A stretch of 14,205 nt of DNA from Leucobacter sp. Lineage in GTDB: Bacteria; Actinomycetota; Actinomycetes; Actinomycetales; Microbacteriaceae. Below the pieces are notes generated by a model, which did not search any database, had not been told where the DNA came from, and saw only the letters and a program-made list of their open reading frames with translations. The stretch is from NCBI GenBank assembly GCA_031178565.1, contig JAPSIU010000044.1:1-14205 (forward strand), in the 5' to 3' direction. Below are positions 6,426-12,992 of the stretch, in pieces; positions within the stretch are counted from its first letter, which is position 1; every line of letters begins with the position of its first letter. The position numbers and the translations under genes were made by a program.

Positions 6426-8258
6426 GTGACCACCAACACGCACCAGGGCGAGGAAGTAACCGTCAAGGACGGCGTCACCTACCACCAGTTCGACGTCGTG
6501 ATCATCGGCGCCGGCGGCGCCGGGATGCGCGCCGCGATCGAGGCCGGGCCCAAGGCGAAGACCGCCGTCATCACGAAGCTCTACCCGACGCGATCCCACA
6601 CGGGCGCCGCGCAGGGCGGAATGGCTGCCGCGCTCGCCAACGTGGAGGACGACAACTGGGAGTGGCACACCTTCGACACCGTCAAGGGCGGCGACTACCT
6701 CGTCGATCAGGACGCGGCCGAGATCCTCGCGAAGGAGGCCATCGACGCGGTCATCGACCTCGAGAACATGGGCCTCCCCTTCAACCGCACGCAGGAGGGC
6801 AAGATCGATCAGCGCCGCTTCGGCGGGCACACGCGCGATCACGGCAAGGCTCCGGTGCGCCGCGCCTGCTACGCGGCCGACCGCACGGGGCACATGATCC
6901 TGCAGACGCTCTTCCAGAACTGCGTGAAACTCGGCGTCAACTTCTTCAACGAGTTCTACGTGCTCGATCTCGTCATGACCGAGGAGAACGGCCGGAAGCG
7001 GCCCTCGGGCGTCGTGGCCTACGAACTCGCCACCGGCGACCTCCACGTCTTCCAGGCGAAGTCGATCGTCTTCGCGACGGGCGGCTTCGGCAAGATCTTC
7101 AAGACGACCTCGAACGCGCACACGCTCACGGGCGACGGTGTCGGCATCGTCTGGCGCAAGGGACTGCCGCTCGAGGACATGGAGTTCTACCAGTTCCACC
7201 CGACGGGCCTCGCCGGGCTCGGGATCCTGCTCACCGAGGGCGCCCGGGGCGAGGGCGCGATCCTTCGCAACGCGAGCGGCGAGCGCTTCATGGAGCGATA
7301 CGCCCCGACCATCAAGGATCTCGCCCCGCGCGACATCGTCGCCCGCTGCATGGTGCAGGAGGTGCTCGACGGCCGCGGTGCGGGCCCCCACAAGGACTAC
7401 GTCTACCTCGACTGCACCCACCTTGGCGCGGAGGTGCTCGAGACGAAGCTCCCCGACATCACCGAGTTCGCCCGCACCTACCTCGGCGTCGATCCCGTGA
7501 CCGAGCCCGTTCCGGTGTTCCCGACCGCGCACTACGCGATGGGCGGGATCCCGACGAACGTGCACGCCGAGGTGCTCTCGGACAACGACACGATCGTCCC
7601 GGGGCTCTACGCCGCCGGCGAGTGCGCGTGCGTCTCGGTGCACGGGTCCAACCGCCTCGGCACGAACTCGCTGCTCGACATCAACGTGTTCGGCAAGCGC
7701 GCGGGCAACCGCGCCGCCGACTACGCGGTCGAAGCCGATTTCGTGGAGCTGCCGGCGGATCCCTCGAAGGAGATCCGCGAGCTCGTCGACCGCTTCCGCA
7801 GCGGCACCGGCACGGAGCGGGTCGCCGACATCCGCCGCGAGCTGCAGGAGGCGATGGATCGCGGCGCGCAGGTGTTCCGCACCGAGGAGTCGCTGACCGA
7901 GGTGCTCAGGGTGATCCACGATCTGCGCGTGCGATACATGAACGTCGGCGTGCAGGACCGCGGCAAGCGCTTCAACACCGACCTGCTCGAGGCGATCGAG
8001 CTCGGCTTCCTCCTCGACCTCGCGGAGGTGCTCGCCTACACGGCGCGCAACCGCAAGGAGAGCCGCGGGGGCCACATGCGCGACGACTATCCGAACCGCG
8101 ACGACGAGAACTACATGAAGCACACCATGGCGTATCTCTCGGGGGATCCGCACTCGCCGAACCCCGAGGATCACATCCGCCTGGACTGGAAGCCGGTGGT
8201 CTTCACCAAGAACGAGCAGGGCGAGTTGAACTACCCGCCGCTGGAGAGGAAGTACTAG
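6426..8258 (+). CDS. sdhA: succinate dehydrogenase flavoprotein subunit
   Basis: The 610-residue catalytic subunit that oxidises succinate to fumarate on covalently bound FAD and passes electrons to SdhB. The dinucleotide fold begins at VVIIGAGGAGMRAA (24-37). RSHTGAAQGG (56-65) contains His58, the FAD attachment His. Substrate-site residues are all present by family comparison: H258 (QFHPTG), E271/R274 (TEGARGEG), R302 (PRDIVAR), H369 (AHYAMGG) and R410 (HGSNRLGTNSLLD). The C-terminal domain ends with the usual RKESRGGHMRDDYP region. GTG 6426 is the start, with AGGA about 6 nt upstream. sdhB follows after 3 nt, so translation is probably coupled. The presence of two short anchors and this flavoprotein indicates the succinate-oxidising enzyme rather than a fumarate reductase. 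Confidence 0.97.
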   Translation: MTTNTHQGEEVTVKDGVTYHQFDVVIIGAGGAGMRAAIEAGPKAKTAVITKLYPTRSHTGAAQGGMAAALANVEDDNWEWHTFDTVKGGDYLVDQDAAEILAKEAIDAVIDLENMGLPFNRTQEGKIDQRRFGGHTRDHGKAPVRRACYAADRTGHMILQTLFQNCVKLGVNFFNEFYVLDLVMTEENGRKRPSGVVAYELATGDLHVFQAKSIVFATGGFGKIFKTTSNAHTLTGDGVGIVWRKGLPLEDMEFYQFHPTGLAGLGILLTEGARGEGAILRNASGERFMERYAPTIKDLAPRDIVARCMVQEVLDGRGAGPHKDYVYLDCTHLGAEVLETKLPDITEFARTYLGVDPVTEPVPVFPTAHYAMGGIPTNVHAEVLSDNDTIVPGLYAAGECACVSVHGSNRLGTNSLLDINVFGKRAGNRAADYAVEADFVELPADPSKEIRELVDRFRSGTGTERVADIRRELQEAMDRGAQVFRTEESLTEVLRVIHDLRVRYMNVGVQDRGKRFNTDLLEAIELGFLLDLAEVLAYTARNRKESRGGHMRDDYPNRDDENYMKHTMAYLSGDPHSPNPEDHIRLDWKPVVFTKNEQGELNYPPLERKY

Positions 8259-8261
8259 GTC

Positions 8262-9029
8262 ATGAGCACCGCTACCGCTGAGGCTGCTGCACCCGCGGCT
8301 CCTGACGCCCCGAAGCCCTTCACGGTGACCCTCCTGATCCGTCGCTTCAACCCGGAGTCGGGTCGCGACGCGTACTGGGAGGACTTCGACGTCGAGATGT
8401 ATCCGACCGATCGCATCCTCGACGCGCTGCACCGCATCAAGTGGGACGTGGACGGCACGCTCGCGTTCCGTCGCTCCTGCGCGCACGGCATCTGCGGATC
8501 CGACGCGATGCGGATCAACGGCCGCAACCGTCTGGCGTGCAAGACGCTGATCAAGGATCTCGACATCACGAAGCCGATCTACGTCGAGGCGATCAAGGGT
8601 CTGCCGCTCGAGAAGGACCTCATCGTCGACATGGAGCCGTTCTTCGCCTCCTACCGCGCCGTGCAGCCGTTCCTGGTCGCGAACTCCGCGCCCGAGCCCG
8701 GCAAGGAGCGCATTCAGGACATCGCCGCGCGCGAGCGCTTCGACGACACGACGAAGTGCATCCTCTGCGCCGCGTGCACGTCCTCGTGCCCCGTGTTCTG
8801 GACCGACGGCCAGTACTTCGGACCCGCCGCGATCGTCAACGCGCACCGCTTCATCTTCGACTCGCGCGACGACAACGCCCAGGTCCGCCTCGACATCCTG
8901 AACGATACCGAGGGCGTGTGGCGCTGCCGCACCACCTTCAACTGCACGGATGCCTGCCCCCGCGGCATCCAGGTCACCAAGGCGATCGCCGAGGTGAAGG
9001 CCGCGATCCGGACGGGCAAGACCTCCTAG
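8262..9029 (+). CDS. sdhB: succinate dehydrogenase iron-sulfur subunit
   Basis: The 255-residue electron-transfer subunit linking SdhA flavin to quinone. The [2Fe-2S] site is C73/C78/D81/C93 (SCAHGICGSD and RLAC). Asp in the third position is also seen in E. coli SdhB and is not a defect. The [4Fe-4S] ligands are C166, C169 and C172, and the [3Fe-4S] ligands C176, C222 and C228, with C232 completing the second set. These come from CILCAACTSSCP and CRTTFNCTDACPRGI. An Ala/Pro-rich N-terminal extension (1-18) precedes the ferredoxin fold. The ATG lies 3 nt after the sdhA stop. yihY begins 25 nt downstream and no hairpin with a T-tract is seen in that gap. Confidence 0.96.
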   Translation: MSTATAEAAAPAAPDAPKPFTVTLLIRRFNPESGRDAYWEDFDVEMYPTDRILDALHRIKWDVDGTLAFRRSCAHGICGSDAMRINGRNRLACKTLIKDLDITKPIYVEAIKGLPLEKDLIVDMEPFFASYRAVQPFLVANSAPEPGKERIQDIAARERFDDTTKCILCAACTSSCPVFWTDGQYFGPAAIVNAHRFIFDSRDDNAQVRLDILNDTEGVWRCRTTFNCTDACPRGIQVTKAIAEVKAAIRTGKTS

Positions 9030-9054
9030 CGCCCCGCGCCCGATCGCGCCGATC

Positions 9055-10053
9055 ATGACGACGACGCCCCGCACTCCGCCCGCCCACGCGAGCGACGAGC
9101 GCGGGGCGTCGCGCGTCTCCGGGCTCGTCTCGGAGGGGCGGGACCGGTGGGCGTGGGTGCAGCGCCTGCACCCGGTCCGCGCCTTCTCGCGCTTCACCGA
9201 CGCCGGCGGCAACGTGCTCGCCGGAGGCATGAGCTACCAAGCGCTCTTCGCGGTGTTCGCGGCGCTCTGGGTCGGTTTCGGAGTCTGCGGGATCCTGCTG
9301 CGCGAGCGCCCGGAGCTGCTCGACTCGCTCGTGGCGCAGATCAACGCGTTCGTCCCCGGGCTCGTGGGCGACGACGGCGCCGTCTCCATCGGGATGCTGC
9401 TGGGCGCGCGAGTGCTCGATTGGACGAGCATTATCGCGGGCGCGGCCCTGCTCTGGGTGGCGCTCGGCTGGTTCACGGGCACGCGGCGCTCGATCCGGAT
9501 CATCTTCGGCCTCGAGGTGAAGCAGTATCGCAGTGCCGCCCTGCTCAAGCTGCGGGACCTTGCGCTCGCGGTCGCGTTCTTCGTCGCGATCCTGGTCTCC
9601 GCTGCACTCACCGTCTTCAGTTCGAACCTGGCGGATCTCATCCTCTCGTGGTTGGGCGCGGACCAGCGCAGCTGGTTCTTCGGCGGCCTGGGGACGCTGC
9701 TGCGCTACGGCGCGATGTACGTCTTCGACGTGCTCGTGCTCGTCGCGATCCACCGCTTCCTCGCCGAGGTGCGGGTCCCGAGATGGGAGCTCCTGAGCGG
9801 GTGCGCACTCGGGGGTCTCGCGATGCTCGGGTTGAAGGTCCTCGGCAACGTGCTGCTCGGGGGCGCGTCGAGCAACCCGCTGCTCGCCTCCTTCGCGGTC
9901 CTCATCGGCCTGCTCATCTGGTTCAACCTCATCTGCCGGGTGCTGCTGCTGACGGCCGCCTGGATCGCGACGAGCGGTGCTCGTCCCGTCGACGCGGCCG
10001 CTTCGAGCGACAGGAAGGCGGTCGACGGCGGACACCGTAGGGTGGAGGCATGA
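9055..10053 (+). CDS. yihY: YihY/BrkB family inner-membrane protein
   Basis: A 332-residue integral membrane protein of the YihY/BrkB family, whose biochemical function is not established. The family hallmark is the first helix region GGMSYQALFAVFAALWVGF (57-75), followed by about five more hydrophobic helices: roughly 123-140, 168-188, 206-232, 248-266 and 278-304. A charged, disordered cytoplasmic N-terminus (1-35) and C-terminal tail (308-332) flank the core. No clear Shine-Dalgarno precedes the ATG at 9055, so translation may depend on read-through from sdhB or start elsewhere; the start is less certain than the gene. The stop overlaps the deoA start as ATGA. Its position between sdhB and deoA does not indicate its role. 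Confidence 0.87.
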   Translation: MTTTPRTPPAHASDERGASRVSGLVSEGRDRWAWVQRLHPVRAFSRFTDAGGNVLAGGMSYQALFAVFAALWVGFGVCGILLRERPELLDSLVAQINAFVPGLVGDDGAVSIGMLLGARVLDWTSIIAGAALLWVALGWFTGTRRSIRIIFGLEVKQYRSAALLKLRDLALAVAFFVAILVSAALTVFSSNLADLILSWLGADQRSWFFGGLGTLLRYGAMYVFDVLVLVAIHRFLAEVRVPRWELLSGCALGGLAMLGLKVLGNVLLGGASSNPLLASFAVLIGLLIWFNLICRVLLLTAAWIATSGARPVDAAASSDRKAVDGGHRRVEA

Positions 10054-11378
10054 GCAGCGAGCGCCCGGTCCGCGACGGCACGGTCGAGCCCTACGACGTG
10101 GTCGACCTCATCGCGAAGAAGCGCTTCGCCGAGGCTCTGGATCCGGGAGAGATCGCCTGGCTGATCGACGCCTTCACCCGCGGGGCAGTGGCGCCTGAGC
10201 AGATGAGCGCGCTGCTGATGGCGATCGTGATCCAGGGCATGCGCCGGGAGGAGATCCGGGATCTCACGGCGGCGATGATCGCGAGCGGCGAGCGGATGGA
10301 CTTCAGCGGGCTCGGGCGGCCGGCGATCGACAAGCACTCGACGGGCGGCGTCGGCGACAAGATCACTCTGCCGCTCGTCCCGCTCCTGGCGTCGCTCGGG
10401 GTCGCGGTGCCGCAGCTGTCGGGCCGCGGGCTCGGCCACACGGGCGGCACGCTCGACAAGCTCGAGTCGATCCCGGGCTGGCGGGCCGCGCTGAGCAACG
10501 CCGAGATGGAGGACATGCTCCGTGAGATCGGCGGGGTGATCTGCGCTGCCGGTTCGGGTCTGGCTCCGGCGGATCGCGCGATGTACGCGCTGCGCGACGT
10601 GACGGGAACGGTCGCCTCGGTGCCGCTCATCGCGTCGTCGATCATGAGCAAGAAGATCGCGGAGGGCGCCGACGGCCTCGTGCTCGACGTCAAGTTCGGT
10701 TCGGGGGCGTTCCTGCCGGCGCTCGAGGATGCGCGGGAGCTCGCCACCACGATGGTGCGGCTCGGAGCGGATTCCGGGCTGCGCACGGTCGCGCTGCTGA
10801 CCGATATGGAGGCGCCGCTCGGGCGAGCGGTGGGCAACGCCAACGAGGTCCGCGAGTCCGTCGAGGTGCTCGCGGGCGGCGGGCCGGCGGACGTGATCGA
10901 GCTGACCCTCGCCCTCGCGCGGGAGATGCTGGACCTCGCGGGCTTCGACGTCGATCCCGGACCGGCGCTCAGTGACGGACGGGCGATGGACGCCTGGCGG
11001 CGCATGATCGCGGCCCAGGACGGGGATCCGGACGCCCCGCTGCCGGTTGCACGTGAAACGGAGACGGTGCGGGCGACGGCGACGGGAATCGTGCAGCGGG
11101 TCGACGCGCGAGCCGTGGGCGTCGCGGCGTGGCGGCTCGGAGCCGGGCGGGCGAAGCCGGGGGATCCGGTGGATCACGCCGCTGGCGTCGAGGTGCTCGT
11201 GAAGCCGGGCGACCGGGTGCGCGCCGGGGATCCGCTGTTCATCGCGGCCTGCGACGTCGCCGGACGCATGGAGCGCGGGATGGAGGCGCTCTCCGGGGCC
11301 GTCGAGATCGGGGGCGCGGCGCCCGCGCCCCGGCCGCTCGTCGCGGATCGCGTCTACGCCCCGCCGAGCCGCTCGTAG
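10050..11378 (+). CDS. deoA: thymidine phosphorylase
   Basis: A 442-residue enzyme of pyrimidine salvage that splits thymidine with phosphate into thymine and 2-deoxyribose 1-phosphate. The phosphate-binding KHSTGGVGDK lies at 95-104, and the family signature SGRGLGHTGGTLDKLE at 124-139. The pyrimidine-site residues R182, S197 and K201 (LRDVTGTVASVPLIASSIMSKK) have the same spacing as R171/S186/K190 of E. coli DeoA. The C-terminal alpha/beta domain (about 340-435) is complete, so the length is normal. The ATG overlaps the yihY stop, and GGTGGAGG lies just upstream as ribosome binding site. The last 25 bp overlap the 3' end of the convergent GntR gene. Pyrimidine-nucleoside phosphorylase with wider specificity is an alternative name. 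Confidence 0.95.
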   Translation: MSSERPVRDGTVEPYDVVDLIAKKRFAEALDPGEIAWLIDAFTRGAVAPEQMSALLMAIVIQGMRREEIRDLTAAMIASGERMDFSGLGRPAIDKHSTGGVGDKITLPLVPLLASLGVAVPQLSGRGLGHTGGTLDKLESIPGWRAALSNAEMEDMLREIGGVICAAGSGLAPADRAMYALRDVTGTVASVPLIASSIMSKKIAEGADGLVLDVKFGSGAFLPALEDARELATTMVRLGADSGLRTVALLTDMEAPLGRAVGNANEVRESVEVLAGGGPADVIELTLALAREMLDLAGFDVDPGPALSDGRAMDAWRRMIAAQDGDPDAPLPVARETETVRATATGIVQRVDARAVGVAAWRLGAGRAKPGDPVDHAAGVEVLVKPGDRVRAGDPLFIAACDVAGRMERGMEALSGAVEIGGAAPAPRPLVADRVYAPPSRS

Positions 11379-12064
11379 GCCGCGAGGAGGAGCCGCTCCG
11401 CCCGGACGAGATACGTGTCGAGGATCTCGGCCGCCCGCGCCGTCTCGCCGGCCTCGACGCACGCGAGGATCTCGCCGTTCCGGTCGATGAAGGGAGCGTG
11501 GAGGTACTCGGGATCGTCGACGAGCCCGAAGGCGAGACGCAGCTCCGCCGAGAGCTGGTTGAAGATGCGGGCGAGCCTGGCGCTGTCGGTGAGGGCGATC
11601 ACCGCCGAGTGGAACGCGATGTTGGCGGTCCCGACCGCGCGCCAGTCGCCGGCCTCCCGCGCGACGGCGGAGGCTTCCACGGCCGCGCGCATCCGATTCA
11701 CGGCCGGGTGCTTCGGAAACGCCTGCGCGATGGCCTGGCACTCGATGATGCGCCGCACGCGGAAGAGGTCGATGATCGAGGTGATGGAGGGCGTCGCGAC
11801 GCACGCCCCGCGGTACGGGACCTGCGTGAGGAGCCCCTCGTGGGCGAGCATGCGGAAGGCCTCGCGCAGCGTGTTCCTCGAGACGCCGAACTGCTCCGAG
11901 AGCTCGACCTCGCGCAGCGGGGCGCCGGGGAGCAGCGCGCCGTCGATGATGAGGTCCCGCAGAGCGGTGGCGGCCTCGTCGGCGCGGGAGACGGGGGGTG
12001 CCCGATGCGGTTCGTGCTCCGCGTCGACCGCCCGCGCCTCCTCGATACGTCGCTCCCGGCTCAT
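11354..12064 (-). CDS. GntR family (FCD domain) regulator of the pxp locus
   Basis: A 236-residue regulator divergent from pxpA. The winged helix spans about 28-92 (PGAPLREVELSEQFGVSRNTLREAFRMLAHEGLL), followed by an all-helical FCD ligand domain (about 95-225). Of the three His that usually bind metal in FCD domains, H152 (IAFHSAVI) is present. The other positions appear to be N196 (DRNGEIL) and Y218 (LDTYL), suggesting a metal-independent pocket. I choose ATG 12064 over the in-frame GTG at 12070, because minus-strand TAGACT (12076-12071) ends six bases before this ATG, fitting a leaderless mRNA. No Shine-Dalgarno precedes either. The inverted repeat at 12083-12104 lies just upstream, so autoregulation together with pxp control is likely. 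Its 3' end overlaps deoA by 25 bp. Confidence 0.88.
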   Translation of the reverse strand: MSRERRIEEARAVDAEHEPHRAPPVSRADEAATALRDLIIDGALLPGAPLREVELSEQFGVSRNTLREAFRMLAHEGLLTQVPYRGACVATPSITSIIDLFRVRRIIECQAIAQAFPKHPAVNRMRAAVEASAVAREAGDWRAVGTANIAFHSAVIALTDSARLARIFNQLSAELRLAFGLVDDPEYLHAPFIDRNGEILACVEAGETARAAEILDTYLVRAERLLLAAYERLGGA

Positions 12065-12070
12065 GCCCAC

Positions 12071-12076
12071 AGTCTA
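12071..12076 (-). promoter_or_regulatory. -10 element of a probable leaderless gntR promoter
   Basis: The minus strand reads TAGACT (12076-12071), then GTGGGC, then ATG. The expected +1 therefore falls on or next to the start codon. The inverted repeat at 12083-12104 would occupy the -35/-10 spacer and the -35 zone, a classical position for repression. Confidence 0.45.
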
Positions 12077-12082
12077 GGCGGC

Positions 12083-12104
12083 GAACGAAAACACATTTTC
12101 GTTC
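12083..12104. promoter_or_regulatory. perfect inverted repeat, probable GntR operator
   Basis: GAACGAAAA (12083-12091) and TTTTCGTTC (12096-12104) are exact reverse complements separated by CACA. It is an AT-rich palindrome in otherwise GC-rich DNA, exactly between the divergent GntR and pxpA genes. Two-fold symmetry with roughly 20-bp extent suits a dimeric winged-helix repressor. It lacks a T-run in hairpin form useful for termination of any gene here, as no gene ends at this point. Confidence 0.7.
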
Positions 12105-12129
12105 AACAAAAGACTTGGAATATTCAACA
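12102..12129. repeat. TTCAACA direct repeat, 21 bp apart
   Basis: TTCAACA occurs at 12102-12108 and 12123-12129, 21 bp start to start, equal to two helical turns. The first copy overlaps the right arm of the inverted repeat. Between the copies lies the small palindrome GAATATTC (12118-12125). The block probably covers the pxpA promoter; TTGGAA at 12115-12120 with TACGCT at 12138-12143 (17-nt spacer) is a weak promoter candidate. Confidence 0.35.
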
Positions 12130-12230
12130 GAGCCGATTACGCTCGAGGGAGGCAGCAGACCTCTGGTCTTCGATCTCCCGTCGTACCGGCTCCGAACGGC
12201 CGGTCGGGAACGTCAGTGAAGGAGCGCACG

Positions 12231-12992
12231 ATGCGTATCGACCTGAACAGCGACCTCGGCGAGCACTTCGGATCTTGGCGGATGGGCGACGACGAGGCGA
12301 TGCTCGGGATCGTGACGAGCGCCAACGTGGCCTGCGGCTTCCACGCGGGCGATCCCCGCTCGATCCTGGAGACCCTTCGGTCGGCCGCCGCACGAGGCGT
12401 GACCGTCGGCGCGCACGTGGCCTATCCGGACCTCGTCGGCTTCGGACGCCGCGAGATGAACCTCGCGGATGCGGAGCTCGAGGCCGACGTGATGTACCAG
12501 ATCGGTGCGCTGCAGGCGCTCGCGAGGGTGGCGGGCACGGAGGTCCGCTACGTCAAGCCGCACGGAGCCCTCTACAACACGATCGCCCACGACGAGCGCC
12601 AGGCGGCCGCGGTGATCCGCGCCATGCGCGCCGTGGACCCGGAACTCCCGCTCGTCTGCCTCGCGGCGTCGCGGCTCGTGGAGCAGGCCGAGGCCGCAGG
12701 GATGCGCGCGGTACCGGAGGCGTTCGCGGACCGAGCCTACGAGCCGAGCGGAGCCCTCGTCTCGCGGCGTGAGCCCGGCTCCGTGCTGCACGATCCCGCC
12801 GAGGTCGCGGACCGGATGCTCCGTCTCGTGCGGGACGGCGTGGTGGTCGCGCGCGACGGCAGCGAGGTCGCGGTGCGGGCCGAGTCGATCTGCGTGCACG
12901 GCGACAGCGAGGGAGCGGTGCAGATGGCCGCCGCGCTGTGCGAGCGCCTGACGGGCGCCGGAGTGACCCTGAGCGCGTTCGTGGAGCGGTGA
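12231..12992 (+). CDS. pxpA: 5-oxoprolinase subunit PxpA (LamB/YcsF family)
   Basis: A 253-residue subunit of the bacterial ATP-dependent 5-oxoprolinase, which opens 5-oxoproline (pyroglutamate) to glutamate with PxpB and PxpC. Family motifs are complete: DLNSDLGE (4-11), SANVACGFHAGDP (30-42), GAHVAYPDLVGFGRR (60-74, with VAYPD where PSYPD is more common), YVKPHGALYN (107-116), FADRAY (165-170) and ICVHGDS (220-226). The conserved Asp and His in these motifs lie in the active-site barrel. The start is ATG 12231, with GAAGGAG (12218-12224) six bases upstream. The upstream in-frame GTG at 12216 overlaps that site and is rejected. The stop overlaps the next start (TGATG), indicating translational coupling. 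A leader of about 90 nt or more separates it from the operator region. Confidence 0.95.
   Translation: MRIDLNSDLGEHFGSWRMGDDEAMLGIVTSANVACGFHAGDPRSILETLRSAAARGVTVGAHVAYPDLVGFGRREMNLADAELEADVMYQIGALQALARVAGTEVRYVKPHGALYNTIAHDERQAAAVIRAMRAVDPELPLVCLAASRLVEQAEAAGMRAVPEAFADRAYEPSGALVSRREPGSVLHDPAEVADRMLRLVRDGVVVARDGSEVAVRAESICVHGDSEGAVQMAAALCERLTGAGVTLSAFVER

Noticed and set aside
8473..8544. SdhB [2Fe-2S] site with Asp in place of the third Cys
   Set aside because: It looked like a missing ligand, but the same Asp occurs in E. coli SdhB and is normal for the family.
5499..9230. Minus-strand open frame of 1243 codons antisense to sdhCDAB
   Set aside because: The translation is Arg/Val/His/Asp-rich low-complexity sequence with no family motif, opposite genes with complete catalytic motifs. 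Long antisense frames are expected in high-GC coding DNA.
9705..11804. Minus-strand open frame of 699 codons across yihY, deoA and gntR
   Set aside because: It runs through three real genes in the wrong frame or strand, and its product is Arg-rich without recognisable domains.
12185..12204. Possible hairpin (ACCGGC / GCCGGT, 8-nt loop) before pxpA
   Set aside because: The stem is only 6 bp with a large loop in very GC-rich sequence, has no T-run, and is easily explained by chance.
11129..12772. Plus-strand open frame of 547 codons
   Set aside because: It overlaps deoA, the regulator and pxpA out of frame and passes through the regulatory region. The composition is that of a GC-rich shadow frame.
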